From: Paenibacillus puerhi
GTDB taxonomy: Bacteria > Bacillota > Bacilli > Paenibacillales > NBRC-103111
Direction: 5' to 3'
Assembly (NCBI RefSeq): GCF_009846885.1
Contig: NZ_WUWM01000016.1
Coordinates: forward strand, 62,001 to 126,000
DNA: 64,000 bases
In this document: in pieces, positions 1-9,165 of the stretch
Numbering within the stretch: the stretch's first letter is position 1
Layout: each line of letters opens with the position of its first letter
Translations under genes and position numbers: made by a program
Notes under the pieces: generated by a model
What the model was told of the DNA's origin: nothing
The model's database searches: none
Seen by the model: only the letters and a program-made list of their open reading frames with translations

Positions 1-473
1 CCGTAGATTTTGTTATCCTGATTGGAATTTTTAACGTCCTCAATCACAGCGGGGTTTAAACGGCCCATATCAAAGTTGTAATGTTTGATCAAGCCTGAAA
101 GGTCGTAATGCAGGTCGTTCGTAATGATATTGCGTTCCGCCCAGCTGGTGGTTTCGTAAATAATGTCGGGAATGTTTCCTGCTGCAATGAGATCCGTATA
201 TTCCTGTCCCTTCCCTTTATGAACATGCTCGATAGTAACGTGAGGAAATTTGGCCTTAATGAATCTGCCGATGTCTTTATCGAACGTATCCTCATTGACA
301 TACGGGCCTTGGGCGGTATAAATCTTGAGTGTTACCGGATCGCTCTTGGGTGTGGGCGGACCGCTATTTTCCGAAGCAATGGTACTACCGGGTGCTCCCT
401 CCCCACCACAAGCTGTAGTGAGCAGAAGCATGGATGATATGGCAAACATGGACAGCTTCTTCCAATGATGCAT
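1..473 (-). CDS. extracellular solute-binding lipoprotein, C-terminus cut by window edge
   Basis: This is the first ~157 codons of a minus-strand gene that runs off the left edge. The start ATG at 473 follows a good ribosome binding site (AGGGGAGG on the minus strand, about 484-491). The product begins with a short basic stretch, a hydrophobic core and a lipobox ending in LTTAC, so it is a lipid-anchored exported protein. The mature part has the usual beginning of an ABC sugar-binding protein (VTLKIYTAQG..., then ...DIIYETTSWAERN...). It is divergent from the GH88 gene and probably belongs to another sugar importer to the left. The exact substrate cannot be read from this fragment. Confidence 0.85.
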   Translation of the reverse strand, partial: MHHWKKLSMFAISSMLLLTTACGGEGAPGSTIASENSGPPTPKSDPVTLKIYTAQGPYVNEDTFDKDIGRFIKAKFPHVTIEHVHKGKGQEYTDLIAAGNIPDIIYETTSWAERNIITNDLHYDLSGLIKHYNFDMGRLNPAVIEDVKNSNQDNKIY

Positions 474-498
474 TCAAATGACCTCCCCTGAGAATTTA

Positions 499-512
499 TG
501 TAAGCATTTACA
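499..512. promoter_or_regulatory. cre-like catabolite repression site
   Basis: TGTAAGCATTTACA matches the CcpA operator consensus TGWAANCGNTNWCA with one mismatch. It lies 26 bases upstream of the minus-strand solute-binding gene start, in the divergent intergenic region, where CcpA could repress either gene set. Function is inferred only from similarity to the consensus. Confidence 0.45.
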
Positions 513-703
513 TTTTGCATCGTATCAAGATTTCATTACATCATCTCGCCAGAAATTGCTGTTGTGTAGACAATTTTTGTGATTTGGCAAGGAACATAGG
601 ATTTCCTGATTTAAAAGTAGTATCCTCCCTCCATGAGTGGAAATTGGTCATGTTATTGTAAAGACTGGAGTATAGAAGATAAATAGGAGAGAGAGGCAAA
701 GAG

Positions 704-1834
704 ATGTTGAACGCCAGCGAACAACAATGGGTAGAAGCTGTATTGAACAAGCTTGTAACTAAGATGGAGTGGGTCAGTGACAAATCAAGAGACAAAATTC
801 CGTATACGACTATAAACGGAACCCATGACGATCGTTCGCTTACGGATATTGATTGGTGGACCAACGGCATTTGGGGCGGCATGATGTGGCTGATGCACCA
901 CGTAACAGGCGATAACAAATACAAAGAAATCGCTGAAATTTCGGAAGATAAGCTGGATGAGTGCTTTCGGCGATTCTATGGCTTGCACCACGATGTAGGG
1001 TTTATGTGGTTGCCAACCAGTGTAGCTCGTTATAGAGTGACGAACCATCCGGAGTCACGAAAAAGAGCGCTGCATGCGGCCAACCTGCTGGCCGGACGGT
1101 TTAATTTGGCCGGGGGCTTTATTCGTGCCTGGAATGATATCGATGGAGAAGACTGCCGGGGCTGGGCTATCATCGATTGTATGCTCAATCTCCCCTTGCT
1201 TTATTGGGCCTCCAAGGAATCGGGCGATCCTCGCTTCACCCAAATCGCAATGAAGCATGCCGATACGGCTATGATCGCCTTCGTAAGACCGGACGGGTCG
1301 GTGCATCATATTGTGGAATTTGATCCGTTCCAAGGTGGAGTAGTAAGAACACATGGCGGACAAGGATACGGAGTAGACTCCTCGTGGACAAGAGGACAAG
1401 CCTGGGGATTATACGGATTTATAATGAGCTATCTCCATACACAGAAGGAACAATATCTGCATACGTCCCAGAGGATTGCGCATTACTTTATGTCTAATAT
1501 ACCGGATAATGGGATCATTCCGATTGATTTCAGGCAGCCAAAGGAGCCAGCTTATGAAGATTCTACGGCCGCCGCTATCGCAGCGTGCGGGTTGATCGAG
1601 ATCGCCAAGGTGGTGCCGCCGTTGGAGCAAGATACCTATGTAAAGGCTGCACTAAAGCTGCTGAAAACCTTGGACGATCACCGCTGCGACTGGACAGCAA
1701 GCACCGACAGTATCCTGCTGAAAGGCTCCGAAGCCTATCATCGAGAAAACCATCATTCTGCAATCATTTATGGTGATTACTTTTTTATGGAGGCTGTAAT
1801 GAAACTGAAGGGCAACGATTTGTACCTCTGGTGA
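704..1834 (+). CDS. GH88 unsaturated glucuronyl hydrolase
   Basis: 376 residues, the usual length for family GH88 (d-4,5-unsaturated beta-glucuronyl hydrolase). The family removes the unsaturated uronic acid that polysaccharide lyases leave at the non-reducing end, by hydrating its double bond. Visible hallmarks are WWTNGIWGGMMWL (~51-63), HHDVGF with Asp97 and IIDCMLNLPLL with Asp158, which line up with the two catalytic aspartates of the Bacillus sp. GL1 enzyme, and WTRGQAWGLYG (~229). There is no signal peptide, so it acts in the cytoplasm on imported oligosaccharides. The ATG follows a purine-rich site (gagagagagg). It heads the set that also encodes an importer and a heparinase-like lyase, which would supply its substrate. 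GH105 is the main alternative, but the motifs fit GH88 better. Confidence 0.85.
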   Translation: MLNASEQQWVEAVLNKLVTKMEWVSDKSRDKIPYTTINGTHDDRSLTDIDWWTNGIWGGMMWLMHHVTGDNKYKEIAEISEDKLDECFRRFYGLHHDVGFMWLPTSVARYRVTNHPESRKRALHAANLLAGRFNLAGGFIRAWNDIDGEDCRGWAIIDCMLNLPLLYWASKESGDPRFTQIAMKHADTAMIAFVRPDGSVHHIVEFDPFQGGVVRTHGGQGYGVDSSWTRGQAWGLYGFIMSYLHTQKEQYLHTSQRIAHYFMSNIPDNGIIPIDFRQPKEPAYEDSTAAAIAACGLIEIAKVVPPLEQDTYVKAALKLLKTLDDHRCDWTASTDSILLKGSEAYHRENHHSAIIYGDYFFMEAVMKLKGNDLYLW

Positions 1835-1902
1835 GGATCAGCCTAAATCGTAGGATTTAACCACTTACAGCATAGAATCTTGCCTCTACGATCGATCAAT
1901 AA

Positions 1903-1927
1903 CACCTTATAATCATATTACAAGGTG
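1903..1927. repeat. inverted repeat upstream of permease gene
   Basis: CACCTT and AAGGTG form a 6-bp dyad separated by 13 A/T-rich bases between the GH88 gene and the permease gene. There is no T-run, so it is not an obvious terminator. It may be an operator or chance. Confidence 0.3.
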
Positions 1928-1954
1928 ATCAGCAAACTAAAGGAGTGAACACCG

Positions 1955-2911
1955 TTGGAAGTGCAAACCGAAATCACGATCAAACGTACCCAGGCAGCAA
2001 CGGGACTATCGCTTGTATGGTCCAAGCTGAAAAGGGACCGTTTCCTCTACTTATTATTAATACCGTTCCTTCTATGGTATGCGATGTTTGTTTTCAAGCC
2101 CATGTACGGAATCCAGATCGCGTTTAAGGACTACAGTGTATTTCGAGGTATAGAAGGAAGTCCATGGGTCGGGTTAAAGCACTTCGAGCAATTTCTAGGT
2201 AGCGACTACTTTCTGCGTATTCTCAAAAATACGCTTATGATCAGTCTCTACAGCATCATCTTTGCTTTTCCAGTGCCCATCCTCCTAGCATTATTAATGA
2301 ACGAAGTAAAAAATGCTTTTTTTAAGAAAACGGTTCAGACGTTTACTTATATGCCTCACTTTATTTCGATTGTGATCGTCAGCGGAATTGTTACGAACTT
2401 CCTGTCCCCCAGCAACGGCCTGGTCAATCAGGTCATCGAGATGTTGGGAGGAGAAAAGATCTACTTCCTGGCGATCCCCGAATATTTCCGTACCATCCTG
2501 ATTTCTATGGGAATCTGGCAGGAGGCGGGCTTCTCAGCCATTATCTACCTGGCAGCCCTTGCGGGTATCAACTCGGAGCTGTATGAAGCGGCTGTGATCG
2601 ACGGTGCGAACAAGTGGAAGCGTACGTTGCATATTACGCTGCCGGGCATTTTGCCGACGGTCATGATCCTGCTGATTCTCAAGGTGGGAGGACTGCTAGA
2701 GGTAGGCTATGAGGCGATTATCCTGCTCTACCAACCGGCTACCTACAATACGGCGGACGTTATCAGCACTTATGTGTATCGTGAAGGTATTGTTAACGGA
2801 CGTTATGATATGGCAGCGGCGGTGGGACTGTTCAACTCCATTGTCGGCTTTCTCCTAATTATGTTCTCTAATTGGCTTAGTAAAAAATATACCGACAACG
2901 GATTATGGTAG
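1955..2911 (+). CDS. ABC sugar permease, LplB family
   Basis: 318-residue inner-membrane subunit of a carbohydrate importer of the LplB/YtcP type. The TTG start follows AAGGAG at a proper distance. The N-terminus (KLKRDRFLYLLLIPFLLWYAMFVFKPMYGIQIAFKDYSVF in outline) is typical of LplB proteins. There are six predicted membrane segments, and the cytoplasmic EAA loop that docks the ATPase (EAAVIDGANKWKRTLHITLP) lies at about residue 210. It pairs with the next gene 10 bases downstream and the lipoprotein at 3869. No ATPase gene is nearby, so a shared MsmX-type ATPase is assumed. Confidence 0.92.
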   Translation: MEVQTEITIKRTQAATGLSLVWSKLKRDRFLYLLLIPFLLWYAMFVFKPMYGIQIAFKDYSVFRGIEGSPWVGLKHFEQFLGSDYFLRILKNTLMISLYSIIFAFPVPILLALLMNEVKNAFFKKTVQTFTYMPHFISIVIVSGIVTNFLSPSNGLVNQVIEMLGGEKIYFLAIPEYFRTILISMGIWQEAGFSAIIYLAALAGINSELYEAAVIDGANKWKRTLHITLPGILPTVMILLILKVGGLLEVGYEAIILLYQPATYNTADVISTYVYREGIVNGRYDMAAAVGLFNSIVGFLLIMFSNWLSKKYTDNGLW

Positions 2912-2921
2912 GTGAAGGGCA

Positions 2922-3785
2922 ATGCTGGAAAGTCGCGGGGAAAAAATATTCTATGCATGTAACTATGTGCTGCTTTCAATCTTGGCACTGCTTGCATTAT
3001 ATCCGTTTGTATATGTGCTGTCTGCATCCATTAGCTCGCCTCAGGCGGTCGTTACGGGGAAAGTACTGTTGTGGCCAAGAGAAATTACCTTTATGGCATA
3101 TCAGGCAGTTTTTGCTGAAAAGGGCATCATTACGGGATACTTGAACACCATTTATTATACCGTAGTCGGGACGTTCGTCAGCCTCGTGCTGACCGTTTGC
3201 GGGGCTTATGCTCTCTCCAAGAAGCGGTTGATGGGCCGGACCTTTTTTAATCTGCTGATCTCCTTCACACTCATCTTCGGTCCCGGCACGATTCCCATGT
3301 ATTTGAACTTTAGGGACCTCCATTTAATTGACACCAGAATGGCTATCATTATCGGTTTTGCCATTAGTACCTTTAATTTTATTATTCTTCGGACGTTCTT
3401 CCAGTCGATCCCTGAGGAGCTGGAGGAAGCTGCACGGATCGACGGGGCCGGAGATGCTTCCATCCTGTTTCGAATTGTTATACCGTTATCCAAAGCTTCC
3501 ATTGCAACCATCGGTCTCTTCTATGCCGTATCCAGATGGAACGGGTATTTCTGGGCGATGGTGCTGCTGAAGGATCCGGATAAACTGCCGCTGCAGGTGC
3601 TGCTGAACCGGCTGGTCGTTCAGATGAAGCCCTCCGAATCCATGATGGCTGACGCTTCTTTTTCCGTAGGTGAAACGATTATATATGCGACGATTATCGT
3701 GGCCATTATCCCCATCATAGCAGTTTACCCGTTTATTCAGAAGTATTTCGTCAAGGGCGTCATGATCGGCTCCTTGAAAGGATAA
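2922..3785 (+). CDS. ABC sugar permease, LplC/YtcP (MalG-type) family
   Basis: 287 residues with six predicted membrane helices, the second permease of the importer. The EAA loop is EELEEAARIDGAGDASILFRIVIPLSKA (split here for description) near residue 165. It starts at ATG 2922, 10 bases after the preceding gene, with GGTGAAGGG as ribosome binding site. The C-terminus FVKGVMIGSLKG is the signature end of this family. It most likely imports oligosaccharides together with 1955-2911 and 3869-5440. Confidence 0.92.
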   Translation: MLESRGEKIFYACNYVLLSILALLALYPFVYVLSASISSPQAVVTGKVLLWPREITFMAYQAVFAEKGIITGYLNTIYYTVVGTFVSLVLTVCGAYALSKKRLMGRTFFNLLISFTLIFGPGTIPMYLNFRDLHLIDTRMAIIIGFAISTFNFIILRTFFQSIPEELEEAARIDGAGDASILFRIVIPLSKASIATIGLFYAVSRWNGYFWAMVLLKDPDKLPLQVLLNRLVVQMKPSESMMADASFSVGETIIYATIIVAIIPIIAVYPFIQKYFVKGVMIGSLKG

Positions 3786-3868
3786 CGTTTGGTCCACGGT
3801 GCTTTCGGGAATGACCTACTGTTTGCCCCGATCACATATAGGAACATAGAAAAGGGAGGAAGAAAGAC

Positions 3869-5440
3869 ATGAAAAAAAGAATGATGGCTTTTACATCTTT
3901 GCTGTTGTGTACAGCCCTGGTCTCAGCTTGTACCAAGAGTGAGCCACCGATGTCCAAGCAGGGAGAAGCTGCTCCGGCACCTACAAGCGGTTCACAGGCC
4001 AGCACAAGCCCTGTAACCTTAAAAATCTTTTACTTCGATGCATCAGGAAACTTCAAAGCCGATTTGCCGATATTTAAGAAGGCCGCAGAAAAAACGAATG
4101 TGAGTCTGTCCAATGTGGCCCCGACCGGTGGTGACGAGAAGCAGGCCTATAACCTGATGCTCGCCTCGGGAGATATTCCGGATCTTATCAGCTATAAGCT
4201 TGGGGATTTAAATGCGATTGCAGCGCAGGGAGCCTTGCAGCCTCTGAACGAGCTGATCGATAAACATGCACCGAATTTGAAGAAATTTTTAGAGCAGCGT
4301 TCAGATGTCAGGCAAGCCATTACATCACCCGACGGGAAGATTTATACGGTTCCTTTCGTAGCTGACGGTAAAGCTACAACCGGGTGGTTCATCCGCAAGG
4401 ACTGGCTGGATAAGCTGGGTTTACAAGCTCCGAAGACGGTCGACGAGTATTATCAAGTATTGAAGGCGTTTAAAGAAAAGGATCCTAACGGTAACGGTAA
4501 GCCGGATGAAGTGCCCTATTTCAACCGTTATACGGACACCGGAGCTTACCAGTTGCTTCCGCTGTGGGATGCTTACCATACGCTTTACATTAAGGATAAC
4601 AAGATCGTTTTCGGACCCTACGAAGAACAGTATAAGACAGGCATTGCGAATATTGCCAAGTGGTACAAAGAAGGCTTGATCGATCAAGAAATCTATACGC
4701 GGGGTGGAAAAACAAGGGATATTCTTCTTGCGAACAATATTGGGGGCTCCACCCATGACTGGTTTGCAAGCACGTCCAATTACAATACCTCCCTCAAGAA
4801 GGATGTACCCGATTTGAACTTCATCCCTGTGGCCCCACCGGCAAGCACATCCGGCAAAGTGGTGGAACCGGGATTGCGAGCGGCGCTTAGTGGGAACGGC
4901 TGGGCGATATCCGCCAAAACGAAGGATCCTGTTATGGCCATCAAGTATTTCGATTACTGGTTTACAGAGGAAGGAAGAAGACTGTGGAACTTCGGTGTAG
5001 AAGGTCAGTCCTATACAATGGTAAACGGCAAACCGACGTTTACTGAGCAGGTGTTGAGCCAGCCTAACGTATTGGGGCATCTTCAGCAAGTCTATGGTGC
5101 TCAGAGCTCTTCGATGGGAGTGTGGCAGGACTTCAGCTACGAAGAGCAGTGGACGAACAAGATTGCTCTCGCAGGAATTAAGGAATATCAAGACAACAAC
5201 TATATCTCATCCAACTACACGCTTCCTACATTAACCTTTACCGAGAGCGAGCAAAAGCGTATCAACGAATTAAAGCCTTCCATTGACACATATGTAACTG
5301 AAGTCAGCCAAAAATGGGTGATGGGCGGAGAGGGTGTTGACGCCAACTTCGCAAGCTACATCGATCAGCTGAAGAAGAAAAATGTCGACGAGTTGCTTAA
5401 AACTTATCAAGCGGCATACGACCGCTATAAGAGCAAGTAA
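3869..5440 (+). CDS. extracellular oligosaccharide-binding lipoprotein, LplA type
   Basis: 523 residues, the long form of binding protein found with LplB/LplC permeases. The signal peptide ends in a lipobox ALVSAC (Cys21), followed by a Ser/Pro/Thr-rich linker, so the protein is lipid-anchored outside the membrane. The mature part has the typical fold markers (LMLASGDIPDLISY, WFIRKDWLDKLGL, and the calcium-loop-like DPNGNGKPDE). It is preceded by AAAGGGAGGA and separated by 83 bases from the permease gene. It provides ligand specificity for the importer, presumably for uronate-containing oligosaccharides given the adjoining GH88 and lyase genes. Confidence 0.92.
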   Translation: MKKRMMAFTSLLLCTALVSACTKSEPPMSKQGEAAPAPTSGSQASTSPVTLKIFYFDASGNFKADLPIFKKAAEKTNVSLSNVAPTGGDEKQAYNLMLASGDIPDLISYKLGDLNAIAAQGALQPLNELIDKHAPNLKKFLEQRSDVRQAITSPDGKIYTVPFVADGKATTGWFIRKDWLDKLGLQAPKTVDEYYQVLKAFKEKDPNGNGKPDEVPYFNRYTDTGAYQLLPLWDAYHTLYIKDNKIVFGPYEEQYKTGIANIAKWYKEGLIDQEIYTRGGKTRDILLANNIGGSTHDWFASTSNYNTSLKKDVPDLNFIPVAPPASTSGKVVEPGLRAALSGNGWAISAKTKDPVMAIKYFDYWFTEEGRRLWNFGVEGQSYTMVNGKPTFTEQVLSQPNVLGHLQQVYGAQSSSMGVWQDFSYEEQWTNKIALAGIKEYQDNNYISSNYTLPTLTFTESEQKRINELKPSIDTYVTEVSQKWVMGGEGVDANFASYIDQLKKKNVDELLKTYQAAYDRYKSK

Positions 5441-5451
5441 TGATTGGAATC

Positions 5452-5480
5452 GGGAGGGACGAGACGTCATCTCCCTTTTT
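5452..5480 (+). terminator. intrinsic terminator after binding-protein gene
   Basis: Stem GGGAG-g-GACG with loop AGA and CGTC-at-CTCCC, directly followed by TTTTT. It sits 12 bases after the stop of the binding-protein gene and separates the importer from the two-component genes. Confidence 0.75.
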
Positions 5481-5643
5481 ATGTCATATATAAATGTATT
5501 TCGCTGGTCTCATGCTGCTTCGCATGACCATCGGTAAACGCGCCGCCCAATGGACGGCGAAGCCGTTTATCCTAGTCTTGTATTTGTGACCCGGCCTACA
5601 GTAAGATCGTAGTAACAATCGGTCTGAGGAGCGTTGACATCAT

Positions 5644-7419
5644 ATGAAATCTTGGTTGTATTCAAGCTCGTTCAAGACACGGGTATGGCTGGCGCTTGTT
5701 TTTTTCACATTAACGGCCATCTGGGTCTCCGGTACGACTTCGTATTATATTGCATCCGTTATGATGGAACGCAAAGCGTATGCTCTCAGCCAAAATACGG
5801 TGAATAAATCGGCACAAGCCTTGGAGGAGAAGCTTCGCAAAATCAGATTGGCCGTTCTTACCTTCATGTCGAGTCAGTCGTTCAACGATGTGCTCACGAT
5901 GGCCTCCTCGAAGGAGGAGGTCCTTTATTACGATTATTTTAAGCTGCTTAACCAGCTGCAAACCTCTATTTTCCAAATGAAGCTTATCGAATCCTCTATA
6001 GAGTCGATATTGATTCATACTCCCGCAGGAGAGTTTTACGCTACCAACGATGACAGGTTGAAGGAAGTACCCTTTAAGGGAAGTCCGATTTATGAGCAAT
6101 ATAATGACAAGAGGCTTCCGGGCTGGCTTGAGGCCCACACGGATCCTTTCTTTGGGGGGAATAAAAAGGTTCTGAGTCTGATGCTGCAGCCGCTTTGGCA
6201 GCAGCCCGTTAGGGATACGCAAATTCTAGTGAATGTAGGAGAAAGCTCCATTAGCGGGTATTTAACAGAGAATACGGGTAACGAAGACGGAGCCACTATT
6301 GTGTTCAACGAGAGCCGTAAGCTTGCGTTTGAAACAGGGAGCCCTTTGGATGGGGTGGGAAGAGATCCTGCATTCATGGAGCAGCTGATCTCCGATCGGG
6401 GTAACTTTGAATATACCTTTAAGGACGTAGATTACTTTGTCAATTATTCCGCCGTTTCGTTCCCGGATCGTTGGATGGTCGTCACGTTACAGTCGAAAGC
6501 CAAGCTGCTCGAGGATATCCAGTTAATAAAATGGATGACGATGGGCACCATGCTGATCTTCATGCTGTTTGCCCTCTGGTTCACTCCGAAGGTAACAAGG
6601 ACGCTGCTGATTCCTTTGAATAAGCTTCAATTCTTGATGAAGCGTGTTGAGCAGGACGATCTAACTGTTCGTTTCTCCAGCAAATATCAGGATGAAATGA
6701 CCCAAGTAGGCTGGCGCTTCAACTCGATGCTTGATCGTATTCAACAGTTGATTCTGGAGGTCATGGAGGTAGAGAATCAGAAGCGTCTTGCGGAAATTAA
6801 AGCTCTTCAGGCGCAGATCGATCCTCATTTTTTGTATAACACGTTAAATATGATCCTATGGAAGTCAGAGTACAACGATCAGGAAAATGTGAGAAATATG
6901 ATCATTTCATTGTCTCTTCTGTTTCGACTCGGTCTTAATAACGGCAACGAGCTGACTACAGTGGAGAGAGAATTAGAGCATGTAATACAATATTTACGAA
7001 TTCAGGAGCAGTGTTACGAGGATCTGTTTGAATACTCGGTTCATGTCGAGGAAGAAGTGAAGAGTCTGCCGGTGCTCAAGCTGCTTCTACAACCGCTAGT
7101 TGAGAATGTGATCATTCACGGCTTGAAGGATGTCGATTATAAAGGGGAGATTAACCTCTCCTTAACCAGCACCTCTACTCATTTACTGATGTCGGTAAGA
7201 GATAATGGAAGAGGTTTTGACACATCGGCTATATGGGTGGAACTCACAGACCCGCTGAACAAGAGCAAAAGTTATGCACTAAGAAACATATATAACAGGC
7301 TCATTCTTTACTATGGTGACGAGGCATCCATGTATATGAACAGCGTTCCCTTTCAGAGCACGATGATCGAATTAAGAATTCCACTTCATACCACAGGAAA
7401 AACTTTCATCCAGAATTAG
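5644..7419 (+). CDS. sensor histidine kinase, YesM family
   Basis: 591-residue membrane sensor kinase. TM1 lies at ~13-35, an extracytoplasmic sensing domain covers ~36-295, TM2 is near 297-316, then a HAMP linker and a His_kinase (LytS/YesM) domain. The phosphoacceptor box QAQIDPHFLYNTLN is at about residue 395-408, and the ATPase N/G boxes are LVENVIIHGLK and DNGRGF. It starts at ATG 5644 and is followed 13 bases later by its AraC-type response regulator. Kinases of this class sense extracellular carbohydrates or their loaded binding proteins and switch on neighbouring importer and hydrolase genes. The ligand is unknown. Confidence 0.92.
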   Translation: MKSWLYSSSFKTRVWLALVFFTLTAIWVSGTTSYYIASVMMERKAYALSQNTVNKSAQALEEKLRKIRLAVLTFMSSQSFNDVLTMASSKEEVLYYDYFKLLNQLQTSIFQMKLIESSIESILIHTPAGEFYATNDDRLKEVPFKGSPIYEQYNDKRLPGWLEAHTDPFFGGNKKVLSLMLQPLWQQPVRDTQILVNVGESSISGYLTENTGNEDGATIVFNESRKLAFETGSPLDGVGRDPAFMEQLISDRGNFEYTFKDVDYFVNYSAVSFPDRWMVVTLQSKAKLLEDIQLIKWMTMGTMLIFMLFALWFTPKVTRTLLIPLNKLQFLMKRVEQDDLTVRFSSKYQDEMTQVGWRFNSMLDRIQQLILEVMEVENQKRLAEIKALQAQIDPHFLYNTLNMILWKSEYNDQENVRNMIISLSLLFRLGLNNGNELTTVERELEHVIQYLRIQEQCYEDLFEYSVHVEEEVKSLPVLKLLLQPLVENVIIHGLKDVDYKGEINLSLTSTSTHLLMSVRDNGRGFDTSAIWVELTDPLNKSKSYALRNIYNRLILYYGDEASMYMNSVPFQSTMIELRIPLHTTGKTFIQN

Positions 7420-7432
7420 GAGCGAAGCCTTT

Positions 7433-9049
7433 ATGGAACAAACGTATTCCATGGTAGTTATCGACGATATGAAAGCAGTGGTCAACGGGATCGCAGACCG
7501 AATCGACTGGGAAAGCATAGGGATTCGGGTTGCGGGCACTGCCTATAACGGAGAGGAAGGACTCCGTCTGCTACAAGAAACGAAGCCTGATATTATCATT
7601 ACGGATATACGTATGCCTAAGCTCAGCGGCATCGAAATGGTGGAGAACGTACTTTCGCTGTTGCCGAATTCTAAAATCATCTTTATTAGCGGTCATACGG
7701 ACTTTGAGCAAGCTCAATCTGCGATTCGAATGGGTGCCTTCGATTACGTGCTCAAGCCTTTTGCTCCTCAACAGATTATCGATCTGGCGATGAAAGCCAA
7801 ATCTCTTCTTGATCAACAGCACGAGCAGCGGCTTCACACCATAGAGCTCGAACGGAAGGTAAGGGAAAGCATGCCTCTGCTTCGGCAGGAATATCTCTAT
7901 CTTCTGGTACGGTACTCCTCGAATCCCCAGAACGTAAAGAAACGCTGGGACTTTCTTCAAATGGATATGGACGCAAAAAACTGCGCCATATTGGTGGTAG
8001 AGATCGACCATTTTTATGATAATAACCTGGCGCTGCCCGTTAATGAAATCGAACTGATACGGTTTTCCGTACAGAACATCCTGGAAGAGACCGTTCGAAG
8101 CTTTACGACGGGCATTGTATTCCGGGACGGGGTCAATCGGCTGGTGTGTATATTGAATTCGGATAACCCTGACAAATCTATCCGGATTGCGGAAGCCTGC
8201 TGTGCGAATGTAGCATCCTACTCCAAATGTACGGTGTCTACCGGGATCAGCATGACAGCTGCTGATTTGCATGAGCTGCCAATCGCGTATCAGCAAGCGA
8301 TGACAGCACTTTCTTACAGCTTTCACACCGGGGGAAACAGCTATTTTTATTATGGTGATACCATTCGGCTTCAATCAGCGGTTGATGTGAGGTATCCGGC
8401 GGAGAAAGAAAAGGAGTTGTTCTACTGCATCCGTTCGGGAAATGCGGAGAAAACGGTGGAGGCTCTTGAGCAAGTGTTCTCGGAATGGGATTATCTGGAG
8501 CGTCTTCCGTCTCCGGATAAGACGAAGCGGTTATATATGGAACTGGTGTTATCCTGCAACCGTTCCATCGGTGAAGTGGAGAACAAGGAAGACAGGCAAT
8601 TTATTGAACATAAGCTGCAGGAGCTAAGCTCCCCAACCTCGTCCCATGTCGGCAGTATGCGGAAGCTGGTCACGGATATTTGCTTGTTTTATTGTAAGCT
8701 GTTTCACAATCAACAAGTCCAAGAAGCGCAAGGGGCCATTACGAGCTCCATAGCTTATATACGGGACCACCTTCATCTTAACGAATCGGTAAGCGATTAT
8801 GCCCGTCAAGTTCATCTAAGCGCAAGCTATTACGCCAATTTGTTTAAGAAGGTAACAGGGCAGTCCGTCATGCAGTTCGTTGTCAATGAAAAGATCGATA
8901 AGGCGAAGCTTCTGCTTCTCGAAGGGGCGCCGCTGCAGGATGTGGCAAGTGCCGTCGGCTATGAAGAGAAGTCCTATTTCAGCGATGTCTTTAAGAAAAA
9001 AACGGGCATGACCCCTACGGAGTTCCGAACATTGTATGTGTCTAAATAA
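7433..9049 (+). CDS. response regulator, YesN/AraC family
   Basis: 538 residues. The N-terminal receiver domain has its acidic pocket at Asp11/Asp12 and the phosphoacceptor Asp58 (ITDIRMPKLSG), with Lys in the DYVLKPF motif near 107. A middle region of unassigned fold is followed by a C-terminal double helix-turn-helix of the AraC family (~435-535; ...SVSDYARQVHLSASYYANLFKKVTG..., ending TPTEFRTLY). It lies 13 bases after its kinase gene. It probably activates the surrounding glycan genes on phosphorylation. Confidence 0.93.
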   Translation: MEQTYSMVVIDDMKAVVNGIADRIDWESIGIRVAGTAYNGEEGLRLLQETKPDIIITDIRMPKLSGIEMVENVLSLLPNSKIIFISGHTDFEQAQSAIRMGAFDYVLKPFAPQQIIDLAMKAKSLLDQQHEQRLHTIELERKVRESMPLLRQEYLYLLVRYSSNPQNVKKRWDFLQMDMDAKNCAILVVEIDHFYDNNLALPVNEIELIRFSVQNILEETVRSFTTGIVFRDGVNRLVCILNSDNPDKSIRIAEACCANVASYSKCTVSTGISMTAADLHELPIAYQQAMTALSYSFHTGGNSYFYYGDTIRLQSAVDVRYPAEKEKELFYCIRSGNAEKTVEALEQVFSEWDYLERLPSPDKTKRLYMELVLSCNRSIGEVENKEDRQFIEHKLQELSSPTSSHVGSMRKLVTDICLFYCKLFHNQQVQEAQGAITSSIAYIRDHLHLNESVSDYARQVHLSASYYANLFKKVTGQSVMQFVVNEKIDKAKLLLLEGAPLQDVASAVGYEEKSYFSDVFKKKTGMTPTEFRTLYVSK

Positions 9050-9165
9050 TATCGTTGGATTTCTAAACGATAAAGTTGTTTTTCACCTCAACCGGCTCTG
9101 TGGTTCGTGGTAAGGTATGGGTGAAAATGCGGAACGTACAATCGGGATACGGAGTTGAGGATAGG

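Noticed and set aside
4421..5191. 256-codon open frame on the minus strand
   Set aside because: Antisense to the LplA-type binding-protein gene; no start signal or family resemblance.
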